NCBI GenBank assembly: GCA_035582835.1
Contig: JAYKAV010002308.1
Span: 478,071-542,070 of the forward strand
Reading direction: 5' to 3'
DNA from: Phoebastria nigripes
Lineage: Eukaryota; Chordata; Aves; Procellariiformes; Diomedeidae
Length of the DNA: 64,000 nt
Position numbers and translations under genes: made by a program. Under the pieces are notes generated by a model. That model ran no database searches, was not told the origin of the DNA, and saw only the letters and a list, made by a program, of their open reading frames with translations. This document shows positions 28,801 to 43,800 of the stretch, piece after piece (within the stretch, counting starts at the first letter, position 1; each line of letters opens with the position of its first letter).

Positions 28801-31800
28801 AGGCATTTGGAGACCTTCACCATCATTTCTCTGTCTGTGTTCTAGATAGCAGCCTTACAGCATCTGAGGTTCAACTGCATTATATTTCTGACCCAAAGTA
28901 CCAGATTTAGTGCCCTGTCAGCAGTATGTGAAACACCCAAGGAAAACTCAGGCACTTGATGAAAGTGGTGTAATTAGTTAATGAAGACACTCTGTCATTG
29001 AATAAAATTTCATATGAAATACAACATATGATGATGTTGGGAAAGGAATTCAGATTTAATTAATAGATTAAAAAAATCCTTAGACAATTTGTGACTTCTT
29101 TCTCTCGTTGACCCTTACTCAGAATAGGGTCTGGTCAAAGTATGACCTTGCTTAGTTATTTCCAGTATGTGAAAGTATGCAGAGGTAGCTATATAGTTCA
29201 TTTAATGTTTCTCAGCTGATCTACTTGTGTAGGAGGATATCACTTTAACAGGATATTTACGTAAAACTCCTTGCTACAGCTGCTTTTAAAAGGAAAGGCA
29301 GATAAATATGTGCTTAACGATAAGGACATCGATGTGAAGTGGGTAAATGACCTGAGTGAGAAAGCTCATTGACCCTCCAGCATGTTTCAAGAATGTCATA
29401 TTTGTTGCAGTGTACTCTGTCCTGACGCACAGCATGTGACAATCTGAGAAGATAAAGCCTCTGACGATGCATACTTATTATTCATCTGCAATTATAAAAC
29501 TCTGTGTGCTATTTTTCTTAATTGATAGTGAACACTGGAGCATAATCATGTTGGAAGTGTCTCTTCAGAATGTTGCTTTAAAGAAATGAGTAAGAAAGTC
29601 TTCTCAAATGTTTTGATAGATGATTCATGGCACTAGAGCTGCTGTCGAGGAGCCAATATAGCCAAGCCTATAAATATGCAGTTACGAGAACTCTGGAAAC
29701 ATGCATTCTGGTAGTGTGACAGATTCAAAAAGCACTTTTTCTACTGGAGTAGGTTTCTAAAGTTCCTTTCTTCCTGTTCTACATTCACATGCCGTTGTCT
29801 AATTAGACTAATTGGCTGGCAAATTTGCCTTCTTTTAAATAAAATTGTTTTGGAGGTGAGAGAACAAATACCATCAGAAACCTGAATTAGTCTTTCTTGC
29901 CATAATAATTGTTCCTTTTTAACAGTGCAGAACTAGGCTTTATTATTTCTAGGGAATGTCTGTTTAATTTACTATGCATGGTGCATTTCCAGAAGGAATG
30001 AACATTGGCAGTCTATTTATAAACCTTTAAACAAAGTAATCATAACGGAATGACTGACCTCCACTGCAGTGGCAGTAATAGATACAGCTCTAACAAATAA
30101 CTGTTACCTGATGGTATTTTAACAAAGCAAGCTTGCTTTAAGTCCGTACATGTGCGTTTTCCTGTGTTTTGTATTGTCTTCTGAAGATCCAAAATACACT
30201 GAGGATACTGAGAATGAATGATAGCTTAGATGTGTTCTTTCCTTGAACTGCTGGTTGGATTAAATCTACAGCTCCTGTGCAGACCTACAAATCTATAACA
30301 TCCGTTCCAGATGAATTCGGAAACAAGGGGCTGCATTCTTTTATTCTTGGTCCAGAGATTAAAATTGATTACAGGAGACACAAGGGAGCAGATTGTAGTA
30401 TCACAGCTCAATGTGGTTAACTGGGATAGTGCACTGCTTCTGTTCTACTTAAATGTGCGCATACAGGTTACAAATATTATTGATTGCAAGGGTCATTGAA
30501 GGCTGGAGGGAGGTTATGTCGCTTGATGCTATTTGGTAATTTTTAAGGGACAAGAGCTATGAACCCTCATAGCAGCTGGGACAGGTACAGTTTAAATCTG
30601 ACAAATGGAGATTTATGTTTGTGTGAGCTGGCAAAGCCCTTCAGGTAGAAATAATAAATGGAAATTTGATAGGTTGTTTTATCATAGGTCAAATAATGTG
30701 CTGTAGAAGAAAGGGAAAAAAAGATTTAATTATTACCTTTTCATCAGAATGCACTGATGATAGGTTTTCAGTTGTAGATCTGTGCTGCAGAAAAATGAAT
30801 AATGTTTAGAAGTCTTTTTTTGAGGCATCATTTTAAAATACATGTAGAGGTGGTTTACCTGAAGTGATTCAAAAATGCAGTGTAGGCGGAACAATATGGG
30901 AGTAATTACTGAATAAGCTTTATACATCTTTTTGTTCTTCCATGTGGACAAAACCAATGTATTAATATTCTAAGATTTAAGATAAGGCAATATAATATGT
31001 TAACAAAGAACTGGGAAACAATATTTGTTTCCTATATTGAAATTTCAGAGAGATTGGTAATTATTCAATAGCATTTGGAAGACATTGCTGGTTTACATGG
31101 AAGACTTTTACATTTGGGGGGCGGGGGGGAAAGGTTTAGGTGAATCCTTGTTACGTTTTAAAAATCGGAATAACCAGAAAGTCCTATTTTTTGCAAGTAT
31201 TATTTAGTGTGTGGGATTTTCTTCCTGGATAAGTAAGATTTTACAAGTATTTAATATAGATACAGTTATATAGGGTGCAAAGCTGTAATTGATCCAGCCT
31301 ATTGTTTCATAGTCACCATATTCAAATAGAATGGAAGCTCTGGAAGTAGCATGCAACAGAGTAATAGTAGTGGGTTTAAGAGAAATGGCTATAGTTAGAT
31401 ATTTCTCTGATTTTTAACTGTTCTATTTCATCAAATTTAGGAAACAATATTATAAAAATCAGTGTTTATTTTGTAACACTTTGATACCACCTATCAGCTA
31501 TTATATTACTATTATATCAAAAGTACAGGACGATTTTAGCTAGTACAAGTTGATGTTGTCTCAGTACACCTCATTGCAACTTCCTTGCCGTACAGTGCCT
31601 GAGATCTGACCAAAGGTATTATTCCAGAATATTAATGACTTAATTATTACTCATACATTTCCACAGAACGAATTTGCTGCCTTTGATAGATTTTTTTTCT
31701 TCAACTGTTGCTTTGCAACAGTGTAGAGGCCTAATATTTATTTTTCTTTGTGATGCCAACTAANCATTTGTAGTTTTTTCTTTGTGAATGTTTTCCATCA

Positions 31801-34800
31801 GATTTGTTCTCGTTTTATCCATTCCCTGCATATTTACCATATGTAGATTCTATTGATCTAGCTTTTCAGGATTTTTTTTCCAATTTTTTTTTAAATAAAA
31901 AATTAATATGAAGAGGTCTTTTCTATGCTGACATTTGATTTTCCCTTTGTAAATTTTCATTGGCTTTGATTATTCCAATATGCCAGCATGACTGCCTATA
32001 AACTGGACATATTGGACAGGTAAGTTATAATGAATCTGTGTGGGGAAAGATATTGTTTCTATTGCAAACAGCTATTGTAATATTTTCTGCTTTCTTTTCA
32101 GGAATCTGTTGCTCCCAATCTCTCCATCCAGTTTATTTTGCTTTCGCTTCTACATATTCAGATTTTCTATACTGTATAAGAATCACTTTACTGTGACATA
32201 TGGTTTCTAAGNTGATAGATTTTTTGTGTCCTTCAAGTCACCGATAGACAGTCTCCAAGGAGTTGATCTTGCTTTTGCGGCCACTTCACTTCAGCGCTGT
32301 TTACTGGACAAGAGTAAGCATTGGGGCCAGTTTCTTCTCCTCTAGTGTGGTGCAGCGTAATACACTGACAAATAGTATCTGGCTGGTGTCTGGAGAAAAC
32401 AGCCTCCCTGTGTCTTTCCTTTGGCGCGTTAGTGCTAGGAACATTCTTGTAGAAGGAAGAGGGAAAGGAACTGACAACATGAGCATGTCAGATCTTAAAC
32501 TTCAGCATCCCTGCTATGCCAGTTCAAGGATGCTCCTGAATAATGACAGCTTATGCCAGTGGTGGTAAGTGACCAAATTCCAGTTAGGACTAAAAATCCA
32601 GTTCAGCTCTATTGTAAGCAGACTGGAGCAAGCTCTTTTCCTGGGTGGAATGGTACATTCTTATGTTAGAGATGGATTTGACTGAGACTACTAAATGCAT
32701 TTTTGCTACTGACCTTTTCAGATTTGTCGCCAGTATAATTAATGTTACAGAGGTGACATAAGAAAGGTTTGCAGCAATATTCCACTTTATTTTTTACAGC
32801 AGGTGTTTCTTCAGTTACTCTGTATTACAATTTACAGAACTCTTACGTTCTACAAATCAAGATTCATAGCAAACTNTTTCAGTGCTTTAAGTCCTGCAAT
32901 AAAAAATACCAGGCAGAACAGAACCAGAGGGAACNTAAGCAGACTTCTGCATTCATCCTTCTCTATGATGAGGTTTACTTCATAGTAATCTACACATTTC
33001 AGCAAGTGCTTTCACCAGGACTACCATCTAACTTCCTAGCACCCTCAATTTGACTATTACTTCAAATATGGGCCACATTAAGTATCAGTTTCCAACCTGA
33101 GAAGAAAGGCTAGAATTACCATCTGTTCCTTAATTTAGGAAGCTGTACATCTTTGCCCTAGTATCACTTCTTCTAGTGTGTCCTTTAGAGAGTTGTGTTT
33201 TAAAAACACTTAGTGATACTGTATGCTTCAGTTCTGAGGTATGCATTTTAAAAGTGTGCTTTTAGAGGATAAGTGCTCAAGTCAAACTGAGAGTTGAAAA
33301 TCTTTATGGTGCTTAATTGAATACCCAGATCTTGAGAATTACAAAATCACCACATAATTTCTTCAGAACTTTGTTTATTCATCTTGAAACACTGATGATT
33401 TTCACTAAAATACATTACCTTAGTCATACTTGAGTGTTACCCCAATAATATTTGAAATGCACGTCCCATATGTTGACTGTAATAAAATTAAGAAGAGCGA
33501 TTAAGACTAGAGGTAGACTGTGGAGGGTAGGCTAAAGCCTTGAGAAAAGCTGGATTGATTATGATATAATCAAATTAGGGGTGGACTCTATATTTGATGG
33601 GGCTAATGAGTTATGGTTCACCTTTGGACATTTTGGTCAACATTAGATGTCAATCTAATCTGATCATGGGATCACTAAATGTTGTGAGGACAGACCACAA
33701 GGCTGCAGTGTTTTGTAATCCAAGCTCAGACATACAACACTGATTGCGTGGTCATAATCCTAATTTCCATCACTCACGTGGATTGATTCTAAACTTTGCC
33801 TGTGATTCCCATCCGCAGTTTCTGATGCCTAGCTCTGGTGAAATTTTGGCTACATCTAAACTGGGATCGGACAACTGGCTTCAAAGAGAAATTGGATTAT
33901 AAGAACAAATTTAGGTCTGGCTGATCTGACCTTCATTCCTGTTATTTCAATACCATTTGCAAGAGCTCAGATCCTTGTCTCTGCATCTAATTTAGCAACA
34001 AAGCAAGGTGGGAGACCTATAGACTGCATGACTTCCAGGTTCAGCTACTTATTCAGATGTTTTTAAAAGACATTATGGTATGGACATAGCTGTTCAACTT
34101 AAAATGCGCTGCAGCAATTGTGTATGGCTCTTGTTGATAGATGTGAAGGGTGTTCTTTCACATATGCTGTACACAGTGTTCATTCTAACTTGAGGGTAAG
34201 AAAAGGCTAGCCCAAGTGTCTTGTAGTTCTTTTACTTTTCTCCCTTTACTTTTCTTTTTCTATGAACGAGGCCTTTAGCCATCATTAGGGAACTACTCCT
34301 ACAAACCTTGCAAGTGTACCTATTCCAAAGAAAAGAAATCATTAATAAAAAACAGTAAAAAGGAGCAGTTATATTACAAAATAAATCTACCAGGCTTACA
34401 AAGAAAACAAATTTGAAAGAGCCACCTGCTGTGGAGATGAGGCAGTAATCTCAACAGCAGGAAATAAACGGAGAGAGGAAGAAAATACAAAAGCGTAGAC
34501 ATTAAAAAAGTAATTAAAACACTTATCTCTATCGACATACATAGCAAACAAAAAAAATCAACCACCTAGAAAACATACCCTATTGAACCTCACAACAGGA
34601 AGTAACAAAGCTGCCACCGTAAAAAAAATCTCCAGCAAAACGAGAGAGATCCTTTAAAAATACCAGCCTCAAAAGTATTTACTAATGTGTTAATCGCTAA
34701 TGGACTGACCTTGAGAGAAGCTGAGCACCTGCAGAGCATTTGCAACTTCACTGGGCGTTTAGTCTTTCAGAATCAAACCTTTAAAAATGTAGAGAGAGTA

Positions 34801-37800
34801 ACTCTTTAGATACCAATGGCTTTCTGTTCCGTTTCTGATGAATGTCATAGCACGAATTGTAATGGTGCGTTTAATATAATCAGCTATGTGGTACAGCTTA
34901 GGTACTATATTTGGATAATGCATTTCAGTATAGTTCATATCTAAATTGTTGTGTAATATTGATCCATGGACAGCAATGTTATCAATATTGTTATGAATGA
35001 ATGTGACTTCTTGTAAACAAATAGGTAGAGCATATGCCACTGCATAAAAATAGGTTCTATCATGTCTAGGGAAAACTGTAAGTTTGACAGTTATGAGAAT
35101 TTACTGTTTCAATGTTATCTTTCAAGAAAATACTTAAAACTCATGGTCCAATTTATACAATTCATGGATTGTGTGACATAAAATAAAATTGCTAGATTTT
35201 GATCTCCATTTCCCCAGACCACAAACTAGACTTGTTGAAGAAGAACAGGGCATTCAGAAATATTAAAGGATGCTTATGCGCTTGGAATTTACAATATGTT
35301 CTTTCTCCTCTGCCATGCACCTTTGTAGTCACACTGACCATACGGTACCTGTAGCTGCAAGTCTGGGCAAATGTGAAATGCTATCAGAAGTGTTACATCT
35401 GAAATATTTTTATACGGTAACACAAGGAGCAAGTTGGAACACTCGGTGCATAAAAGGGCAGGGAGATGGGACGAAATGGGTACTTTTCTGTTAATTCAAA
35501 AGGACCCTTTCAGAAGGGAAATGGTGGATTTAGAAATTTACCTTTAGAGGGCAATTATCTTAGCTCTGCATCTACTTTAGCACATCTTTTTAAGAAAATA
35601 AAAACCCCCATGTAAACAAATCTTCTTAACAAAAATAACTTACCAGACCATGTCAGTTCCTCTCTAAAATTCGTATCAGTCTCTCTCCATCAGCCTTCCA
35701 TGGCTCCTTTGCCCAGGGCACATGAGTGGGCACAACTTGTTATTCCTATTCCTCAAGCTGGCCAAAGGTGAGGTATTGCTGGTGCAGAACCTGTGCTGCC
35801 TCTTTACTGGGCTGTGTTCAAGTTTCTTATGCTGTTTAGTAGGCTGGGTGTCAGCTTGTCTGGTCTTAGCCTCTCAGGTATTATTTCAGGAGACTTGCAT
35901 TGCCACCAGAGCAGATAGGCAGCTAATNATGTTTCTTCTGCCCACATCCAGTTTCTTACGAGATTCACGCATTTTTCTCCTCATTCTCAGTAGATTCTGA
36001 CAGTTCAAGGCTTTCCACCTGGTCCTAGGATCTCCTGGGCCCCCCTTCCTCGGCAGATCCCTGTTGTGGAGGCTGGGAAGGGCAGAACAAGAGTTTTCGC
36101 TGTAAATGTGATTTTTTCAAAATCTTGTTTAACTCTGAAACATGAGCAGGTTTTCATAGATATAGCAAAAGGTGGAAAGACCTCCCTATCCTCTAAATTT
36201 CTACCTAATGCTCCATATTTGTATGACATAAGAACATTTAAAAAAAAAAAGTCCCATAAAATGGTGAAATGTTGGTTTTGGTTTGCTAGTTTTAAAAGGT
36301 AGAAAAAGGGATGTGCATAGCCAGTGAATCCAATTTTCTTTGTTTTCTTTTGAATTCAATTTGGATAAATTTATAAATGTAATGTCATTTTGAAACAAAG
36401 TGGAAAGATTCATTATAAAAAAAATGTCAAAATAGAGTGTCTTGGCTTTTAAAAAAAATAGTTCGTGGTATATTCAGGCACAGATTGCATTCAGCAGCCT
36501 GAATTTACATTTTTACCTGAAAGTAAGGGGTTGGTAGAAACAATTCAGCCAGGTCTCATCTTGAAAACTCTCTTCTGTCAGGATAGCAACAGCTAAGAAT
36601 GCAAAGAGAGGGAATATTGCTTGAAAGATCTTAGCTCTTCATTTGTTTACCTGGTCCAGCTTAAGTTTCTCCAAAATGTGGTATTATCACAATTAGAAAT
36701 GAAGCAAACCAAACTTCAGTGTTTGATGTGGGGGAAAAACAGAAAACCTCACAATGCTCTAGTAAGTTTTGTCCCTGTAGGCTACTGTATATTTACACTT
36801 CAACTTCAGCTCCATTTTTTTTGTCTGGAGATTTGTTTTCAGTCAGCTGCCAGTGAAAACTACATTTGACCCTTACCAAGGACGAGGGCTTATTTTGTTG
36901 TGGAGACTGGCTGAGAAGTTCATTTTGAAACTGCAAATCTGCCCAAACATGTCAGATTTAAGTAATCCAAACAATGAGTTCAGGTTCAGAAGGCATTCCT
37001 GTTTCTGGGGAGAGGGGATTTGATCAAAATAGGAAAGAGAGACATGCTGTGCCTCTACTCCCACTTTAGTTTTCCTTTGCAGACCAGGCTAATGTTACAG
37101 TAGTAGCAGCAGTATTTATTTCCTTTTCAGACTTAGCTGATTGATGTGTTGACGTGCCTTGATTTATTTGGTGCAGCAACCAAGTGGACTAGGTGCATTG
37201 CTCTGCATGCCAATCCCTTACATTGTGTATGCATCACTTTTGTATATTGCCTTGTATAGCTGACAAATTTACTCTAATCGTTTAGCGATTCATATTTCAT
37301 CTGGACTAGGGAATTGTGAGAGGATCTAAATTCTATCTCTTTAAATGGAGACGATGGACTTAACACCGCCAGTTAAGAAAATTAACGTGCATCAGTATTG
37401 TGAGAACAAAGAGTACGAGATCTTGAAGCAGATGTTGTTTTTTCTAATATATATATGCATGTATATATTTATATGTGTATATAAAGGATATAAAAAATGG
37501 GAGGTTAAAGTCTGTGTTTTCCAAAACCACTGTTATAGTGGCTAATGACTTTGGAAAGTATATGGTATGTCAGACATGGGAGAGACACTGATGCTGAGGT
37601 ATAGCCCACTGGAGAAGGGGCTGTGGGGATCAAATGAAGGAAAGAAGGAAAGAGGGCTTCATACTAAGAGAGTGATGCTTACTGAGAGATAGCTGGAGCA
37701 TCTGGAGATGAAAGGCAGGGCCTAGCAAACCAGAGGGTCAGGAATAGAAATGAATTGCTTTCTACGCTGTACCTGACCCAGATTGGGACTGTCTAGATTA

Positions 37801-40800
37801 GCTTTTGCAAAGCTGAACTAGATCTGTCATGCAAGCTGTTATTTTCACAATGTTTCTACTTTCTCTATTCTTAGTAAATGCCATTTTCCACAGCCCATGA
37901 GGCTTCATTGTGTGGTTTGGATATCAGTTGCTTCAGAAGCTTGTTCCCTGGCATCAGCAGGTAAAGGGACCGAGGCTTCAGGGAGTCCAGGGCTTTGGCT
38001 GCAGAAGGCGGGGGGCCGGGCTTAGCCCTCTGCTTGTGTACAGGTGTGCAGAGTCCATCCGAGCAACACCAGTGGAATTGTCTTTCTAGGCTGCCTCCTC
38101 TTGGTTGCCCTTCAGAAGAGTTGTTCTTCAGTGCAGGTGAAGGAAATAATTGTTATCACTAGATTTTGATATAGGTTATTTAAAGGCAGGAGACCTAGAA
38201 TAGTGAAAGATTGTTTCAGGACAAGAAATACCAAGTAGTAAGTAAAAAAGCCTTTTAGATGGCTTGCAGGTGAATTTGGAGAGCAGAGAACTGATTACCA
38301 TTGGCTTCAGCCTAAAACCTAGGGGAAAGACCTCATGTTTTTCTAAGCTTTTTTTCTTGGGTGGCTCCTGGCTATTTTGTACTAGTGTGTGAATTCCCTT
38401 TTGCTAAAGGATATCTCTGATTTATCTTCAAAGGGTATTTCTCTTGGTTCATTATTTTGACCTAAATTGTGTCTTTCATAGATGACTGGGTTTTTTTAAA
38501 TTTTATTTCTTCTCTAAAACCGTTTGCTCGAAACTACATTTTTCCTCTACAGCTGTTTTTTCTTCAAATGTTCTCTCTCCTGAGAGGCTGTTGGCTATTT
38601 ATCAATATTTGATCTGTCTGTAAAGCGTACTTCTGTGGGGTGGCCGTTTATTATGAAATGGTGTCTCTCTAAAGTGGATCTTATCAGTTCTTGATCTCTT
38701 TCTCTGTTTGTCTGCCTCTGCCTCTTTCTTAGCTAGCCTAGTGGCTTTAAGAAGTGCTCAATCTCTCTATTTTAACAAAATTAAATGCAATCATTATAAT
38801 GGCAACTACTAAACAGCAAAAGGAGATACATCAGAATCCAGTAAAACTTCCAGCAGATGCTTAGCAAAGAGCTTGAAGCTGTGCCAGGTGTTTACAGGTA
38901 TAAGAGAAAAATCCCCTGCATTTCCTTCAAATGTAAATATTGCAAAATTGGTTTTCGTGGAGTTTTCAGCAAAATGAAAATAGTAAAGTAAATAGCAGAA
39001 AATGGCATGTATACTGACTACCTCTTAGGCTTTTTTTTGTCATATCAGCCAGGCTAAACATTATTGAATCCAATGCATTCTTAATCCAACTCCTTTGATT
39101 TCAGTGACACTGAACTAGTGATGAACCTGAACCATGAACATTGCAACATTCCCTTAATTCTATTCTTTCTTCAGCTTATGGGAGCTAAATTACTGATGCT
39201 GTTAGAGACGAAATCATTTTCATTAGAAGATGATAAAAGCGGCAAAAATAAGTGGGGAAGAAAATATTTGTGAGGGTTTCTCCTTGTTTTTGAATGGGGA
39301 TAGATGTTAGGTAGAAAGAAATTATCTTTAATGCAGGCTGCACGTTTCACTAATGACAAGAGTGTTTCTCCCAAGAGTAAACTGAGGCCTCTGAGCTCGT
39401 TTATGGATACCTCAATAGAAATAGTTGCATTACTCTGTCCTCTGTCTGTAGGCAGTCACTGAGAGCTTNTTCCGAGGGTGTCTTCTTGCCATAGATGATT
39501 GTGCAATATATACATAGAGGAAAACCTATGCAGTTTTAAAAGTAATTTCTTTAATGCATTTTACATATTGTACTTTCAATAGCTCTAAGTATTTCTGGCA
39601 GCCTCTTGAGATATCCATTGTTCATTCTTCATTAGCTGATATTCCAGTCTTCCCAGGAAGTACAGCATTCAAAGGTCTTGAAGTTCAGTACGTGCTAATA
39701 TTTTCTAACCTTATTTTTCTCAATATCCAACTATAGATCAGCGATGTTTTGAAAGTCAGGTGTTCAACAACTGAGTCATGATTTTTTTTATAAATAGAGA
39801 TCAAGAAAGCGCTCAATAACATGAGATTTTTGAAATGCAAAAATTTCAGGATTTTTTTATTCGCTTTTTGCTTGTAAGCCTTTTGAATTCACTGAGAGCA
39901 TGTTTTCATTTTCTTCACTGAAACTGTTAAAACTAAAAATATATATATTTTTTTTTCTCCTTGTATTACAGTAACTTTATTCAGGGATCTAGAGGTTTAA
40001 GAAACTTCCCTCATATCAGGTGACTCATGAAAAAATCCCAAGCTTTCTTAGGACTGAGTCCTGATCTTATGCTGTAATGAGACAGATTTTTGCTGCTTCA
40101 GTAATATAAAAAGGCACTAAACCTTCCCTACTTGGAACAGCACTCCTGAAAGTGCAATCCTGCTTTATTGTTGACACTAACATGGTGTTATTAGGGTTTT
40201 CCAGACCAGTATGTCTCAAAGAGGAGAAAGATTAGTCTGCTGCCATCCATGCCTGAGAATGGAGGGAACACAGATTGCTTTGCATGCTCCAATTCTGCCT
40301 GCTTGCTCTGAGGACTCCTCGGTTCCAGTGTGTTTTCTTAGAAAAATTGTTGACGTTTACTCCATTTCAGTATGTAATTATTAATTAGCATACTTTGATA
40401 ATGTTATGGTTTTTTTAGATGTAAATATGAAAGTCAAGGCCCTGTTGAAAATACCCTGATAGATCATTGCATTTGCATGAAAAAAATGTTTTAACTTCTA
40501 TGTCAGCTAGGCTGGTTTTTTGTGCTGTCCAAATGTTCACACAGCAACGAGAAGATATTCTTTGATAATTGGAAGATGCTTTTTGCTGCTTTCTTTTAAT
40601 TCAAAGGTATTTGTTGCTATTATTGGTTGTGAAGTGTATCCCTGTCTGTATCCTACGGCTTCTGTATAAATATGTGCTATTAATAACTATAAATAAATGT
40701 CAGCCAATAAGGACTTCGGGGTTTTGAGAAAACAATCAAGAAGGGCAAAAAGTGATGGCATACAAATTCTCACAGATAAGACAGATCTACAGCATTGCTA

Positions 40801-43800
40801 TTTGTCCTCCTCTCCTCATCGGTTAAGCTGTTTATTATTGCCTCATTTGTATTATCTGCAGACTAGCTGTATTGAAAAACGCCTCAAAACAAAGGGAACA
40901 AAACCATTTCACAGCAGTAAGAGTTACATGCGTGTGCAGGTAAAGCAATACAAGAAAAGCTTACAAGAGTCTTCTCTTCCCCAGTAGCTTCCCTGCTTTT
41001 GCACCCTTTATATCCTGTTCTCTCTAACCCTTTCCTCTGCATTTGTTTTGATATGAGTTATATGAGTACGCAGGTTATCCAACAACCTTATTTTCAAGTG
41101 CCAGTACTATTAAAAGATCAGCAGTTATGTAAGCTACATACTACAAACATGAAGCTACAGTCATTTGTGATGTTCTTATAAAAACATCTGAGGGTTTGTG
41201 AAAGTGCTTGTATTGAGGAGGTTTTTGAGAATGTGTATGTAATGTGAAATATATATTGGTCATTGAAATTTCCCTTGTAGTTCTAATATGCCTTAAAATA
41301 TCTATTTTAGGTTTGCCAGAACCAAACAGAGACAGTATATTCCAAGGACTAAGAATGGATCAAGGATTCTACACATCTAAAGACTTCCTACCTTTGGTAG
41401 CAATGGCAAGTAAACCAGGTGCGTGATATTATGTTTTTGTTGCAATCATGTTCAGTAAATCATTAGCAGTTACTGATAAATCAAAATGGACAGCTGGTTA
41501 CACAGCAGCACATCCAATTACGAAGCACCTCCCAATGAATAGGTCTGGGGCAGGATTTTCTCTTGGTGAGTTGCAACCTCAGGAGTGTGGTCAGAAAAGT
41601 CAGTCCTAGAGACTGTAAAGCAAATAGTCATATATAAAAATCTAAGCACGTGGCAAATCATTACCCCTAATAAGTTATATTTGTTATTTTGAATTATATT
41701 CAAAAGATGTCATAAGCTTCTCATTTGTATAAATTATCTTGATATAAATAGTATATATAAGATGGTCTTGAAAAAATCTGATATTAAAGAAGGTGTTGCC
41801 AACCCATCTAAGCAGCTGCTTTGTATATTGTTGAGAAATGATTTTACTTGATCCCGAGCCATGTGCTGCATGTTTTACAGACACATTTAAGGGAACACTA
41901 GTTCCTTACCCAAAGAACTTACAGTCTAAGACTCAGGACAACACTAGTATGCCAGGAGTTAATAAGACAACACTTAGTTCATAGGCACCAAACACAGTCT
42001 CGTTTTATGCTTTTACATCTTTGTTTTGAGTACAGAGATGGTTGCATTTGCTCCCCAAGGAGTACAGCTGCTTTCAGTGGCCCTGAATGTGAAGTCATAA
42101 GCCCCAGATGGATGTATGAGATGGGGCTCGTGATTTCTACGCCACGTTCCCTCACAGTCTAGATTCCCCAATGTGTTGATAANAAAGAAATTCCATGTAC
42201 AGTTTTCTGGGCATATACTTAGTGCAGTATGTGGTCTTGTACATATGACCCCATATTTAACCATGCATATACCTTTTTATCTACAAACTGATTTTCTTCA
42301 GAGCATTCAGAAATTTCTTTTAGCATCATATAGGGTTGCCTGCTTATTTAGTTGACTTTCCATAAACAATGTGTTAAAGAATATATCTTCTGCGGCAAAT
42401 TATTCTGCTTCTAAAAGTAAAGTTTATTACCCCATTTTATGCAAAATATTTAGGAAGGGAAATTCTGCATCCCATCTGTCCCATCTCTCTGCTGTTTTGA
42501 TCAACTGCTTATTTCTGTCTGTTTTCTTAAGCATAAAGTGAGCTCAAATGGGTTGGGAGAAAAGGGTGTTTTGTTTTGTTTTTAAAGAGAGAGATGTTTA
42601 AAAATGAAACAGATTGAGAATCTGCACTGCAAAACATTTGTAGATTAACAAAGGAAAAATAAATCCTACAAAACAAACCCCTCTTGTAGTAATTTGACTA
42701 AAAATATTTTATAGAATTCTGTATGGACATGTAGCACTCGTGTACTGTAAGTTGCCTGCCTGCATGAGGATCTATATACTGTGATCCGCATCTTTTAAAA
42801 TGTTACAAAGTAGCACTCTCAATTTGCCAGGATATGTAATGATTTTTTTTATATATATTAAGTCTACAATGAAAAAAAGGATGAACTTTGAAGAACTAAC
42901 CTTTTCTGACTGACAGTAATAGATAGCTCTTTGGTGTTGTCTGTTAATTAACATGGTGTCTTAATTTTCCTAGTGTCTGTCTGTAGCTGTAGTCACCTCT
43001 TGCTCTCTAAAGCATGGAATTTTAAAATAAAATATACACGTCCTATATCCTGCTCTATCCTCTTTTTTTACTATAACAGTTCTCTAAATAATAGACATAA
43101 TAGACTTATTCACAGTAAAATACATATTCTGCCTGCTTATTCAGTTCTGAATACCACTTGTTAATAATATCCTTTCCTCCAAAAGGGGTTCCCCTTGCAA
43201 ATACATAGACGTGAATTTACCTTGGCAGTCGCCTTGTTACCAAGAGCAAAGTGGGCTGCTGTGACTGATCNGTTCTAGACTAGTCCCGTAACGGCACTCT
43301 GAGCTGCCATTCCTTGCTGCACTTGTGCTTTTTCCACTGCTCAATGTACAATTTTTGTGAAGGATGGAGTTCGTTAAAAATAAATGAGAAAAGTTTAGAG
43401 AGAATTTTAGAATAAGAAGCCTATTAAGTTAATAGTAAATGCAATGCCATATACATAGGGGGGAAAACGATAGCATTTGCTGTACATTAAGCATTTTACA
43501 AATGGAGAGAGAATATGTGTATTAGGATGTTGTTTCTCACTCTGTTTATAGGTCTACATTAAAAGCATTGTTTCCTTGAACAATACTTGTGTTTCTTTAC
43601 AATTGCATGTGAAAATCTGCTGCTACTATAGCAGGATACTTGAGTTACAGTGCAATGATTAAATGGTCAGCTTAGCGCCTCCTGACTGAAATTATCATGG
43701 GCTCATTGAGAATATAGCTTTATATTGTTTATGGCATTATTTTTTAAGTTGCAATAATTTGCCTAATCAACAGTTAGTTGTATTTAAACTTGTGATAAAG

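Larger units (their letters stand above)
1836..41310 (+). other. DPYD: DPYD intron 8, complete, 39,475 nt
   Basis: This is a phase 1 intron with donor ATAG|gtaaga and acceptor 'tctattttag'. It is mostly AT-rich single-copy-looking sequence. Items I can point to are an inverted-repeat cluster (5619-5705), an open frame next to a GC-rich patch (12082-12680), a splice-flanked open segment (12790-12850), a GC-richer island with broken minus-strand frames (19555-20860), a MIR-like SINE (23935-24115), a CR1 fragment (26124-26250), AT-rich tracts (26773-26803, 37447-37484, 39935-39952) and a G-run (31116-31129). The many short frames elsewhere show no family resemblance. I see no second gene, tRNA or other RNA gene. 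Conserved non-coding elements may exist but cannot be judged without an alignment. Confidence 0.93.
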
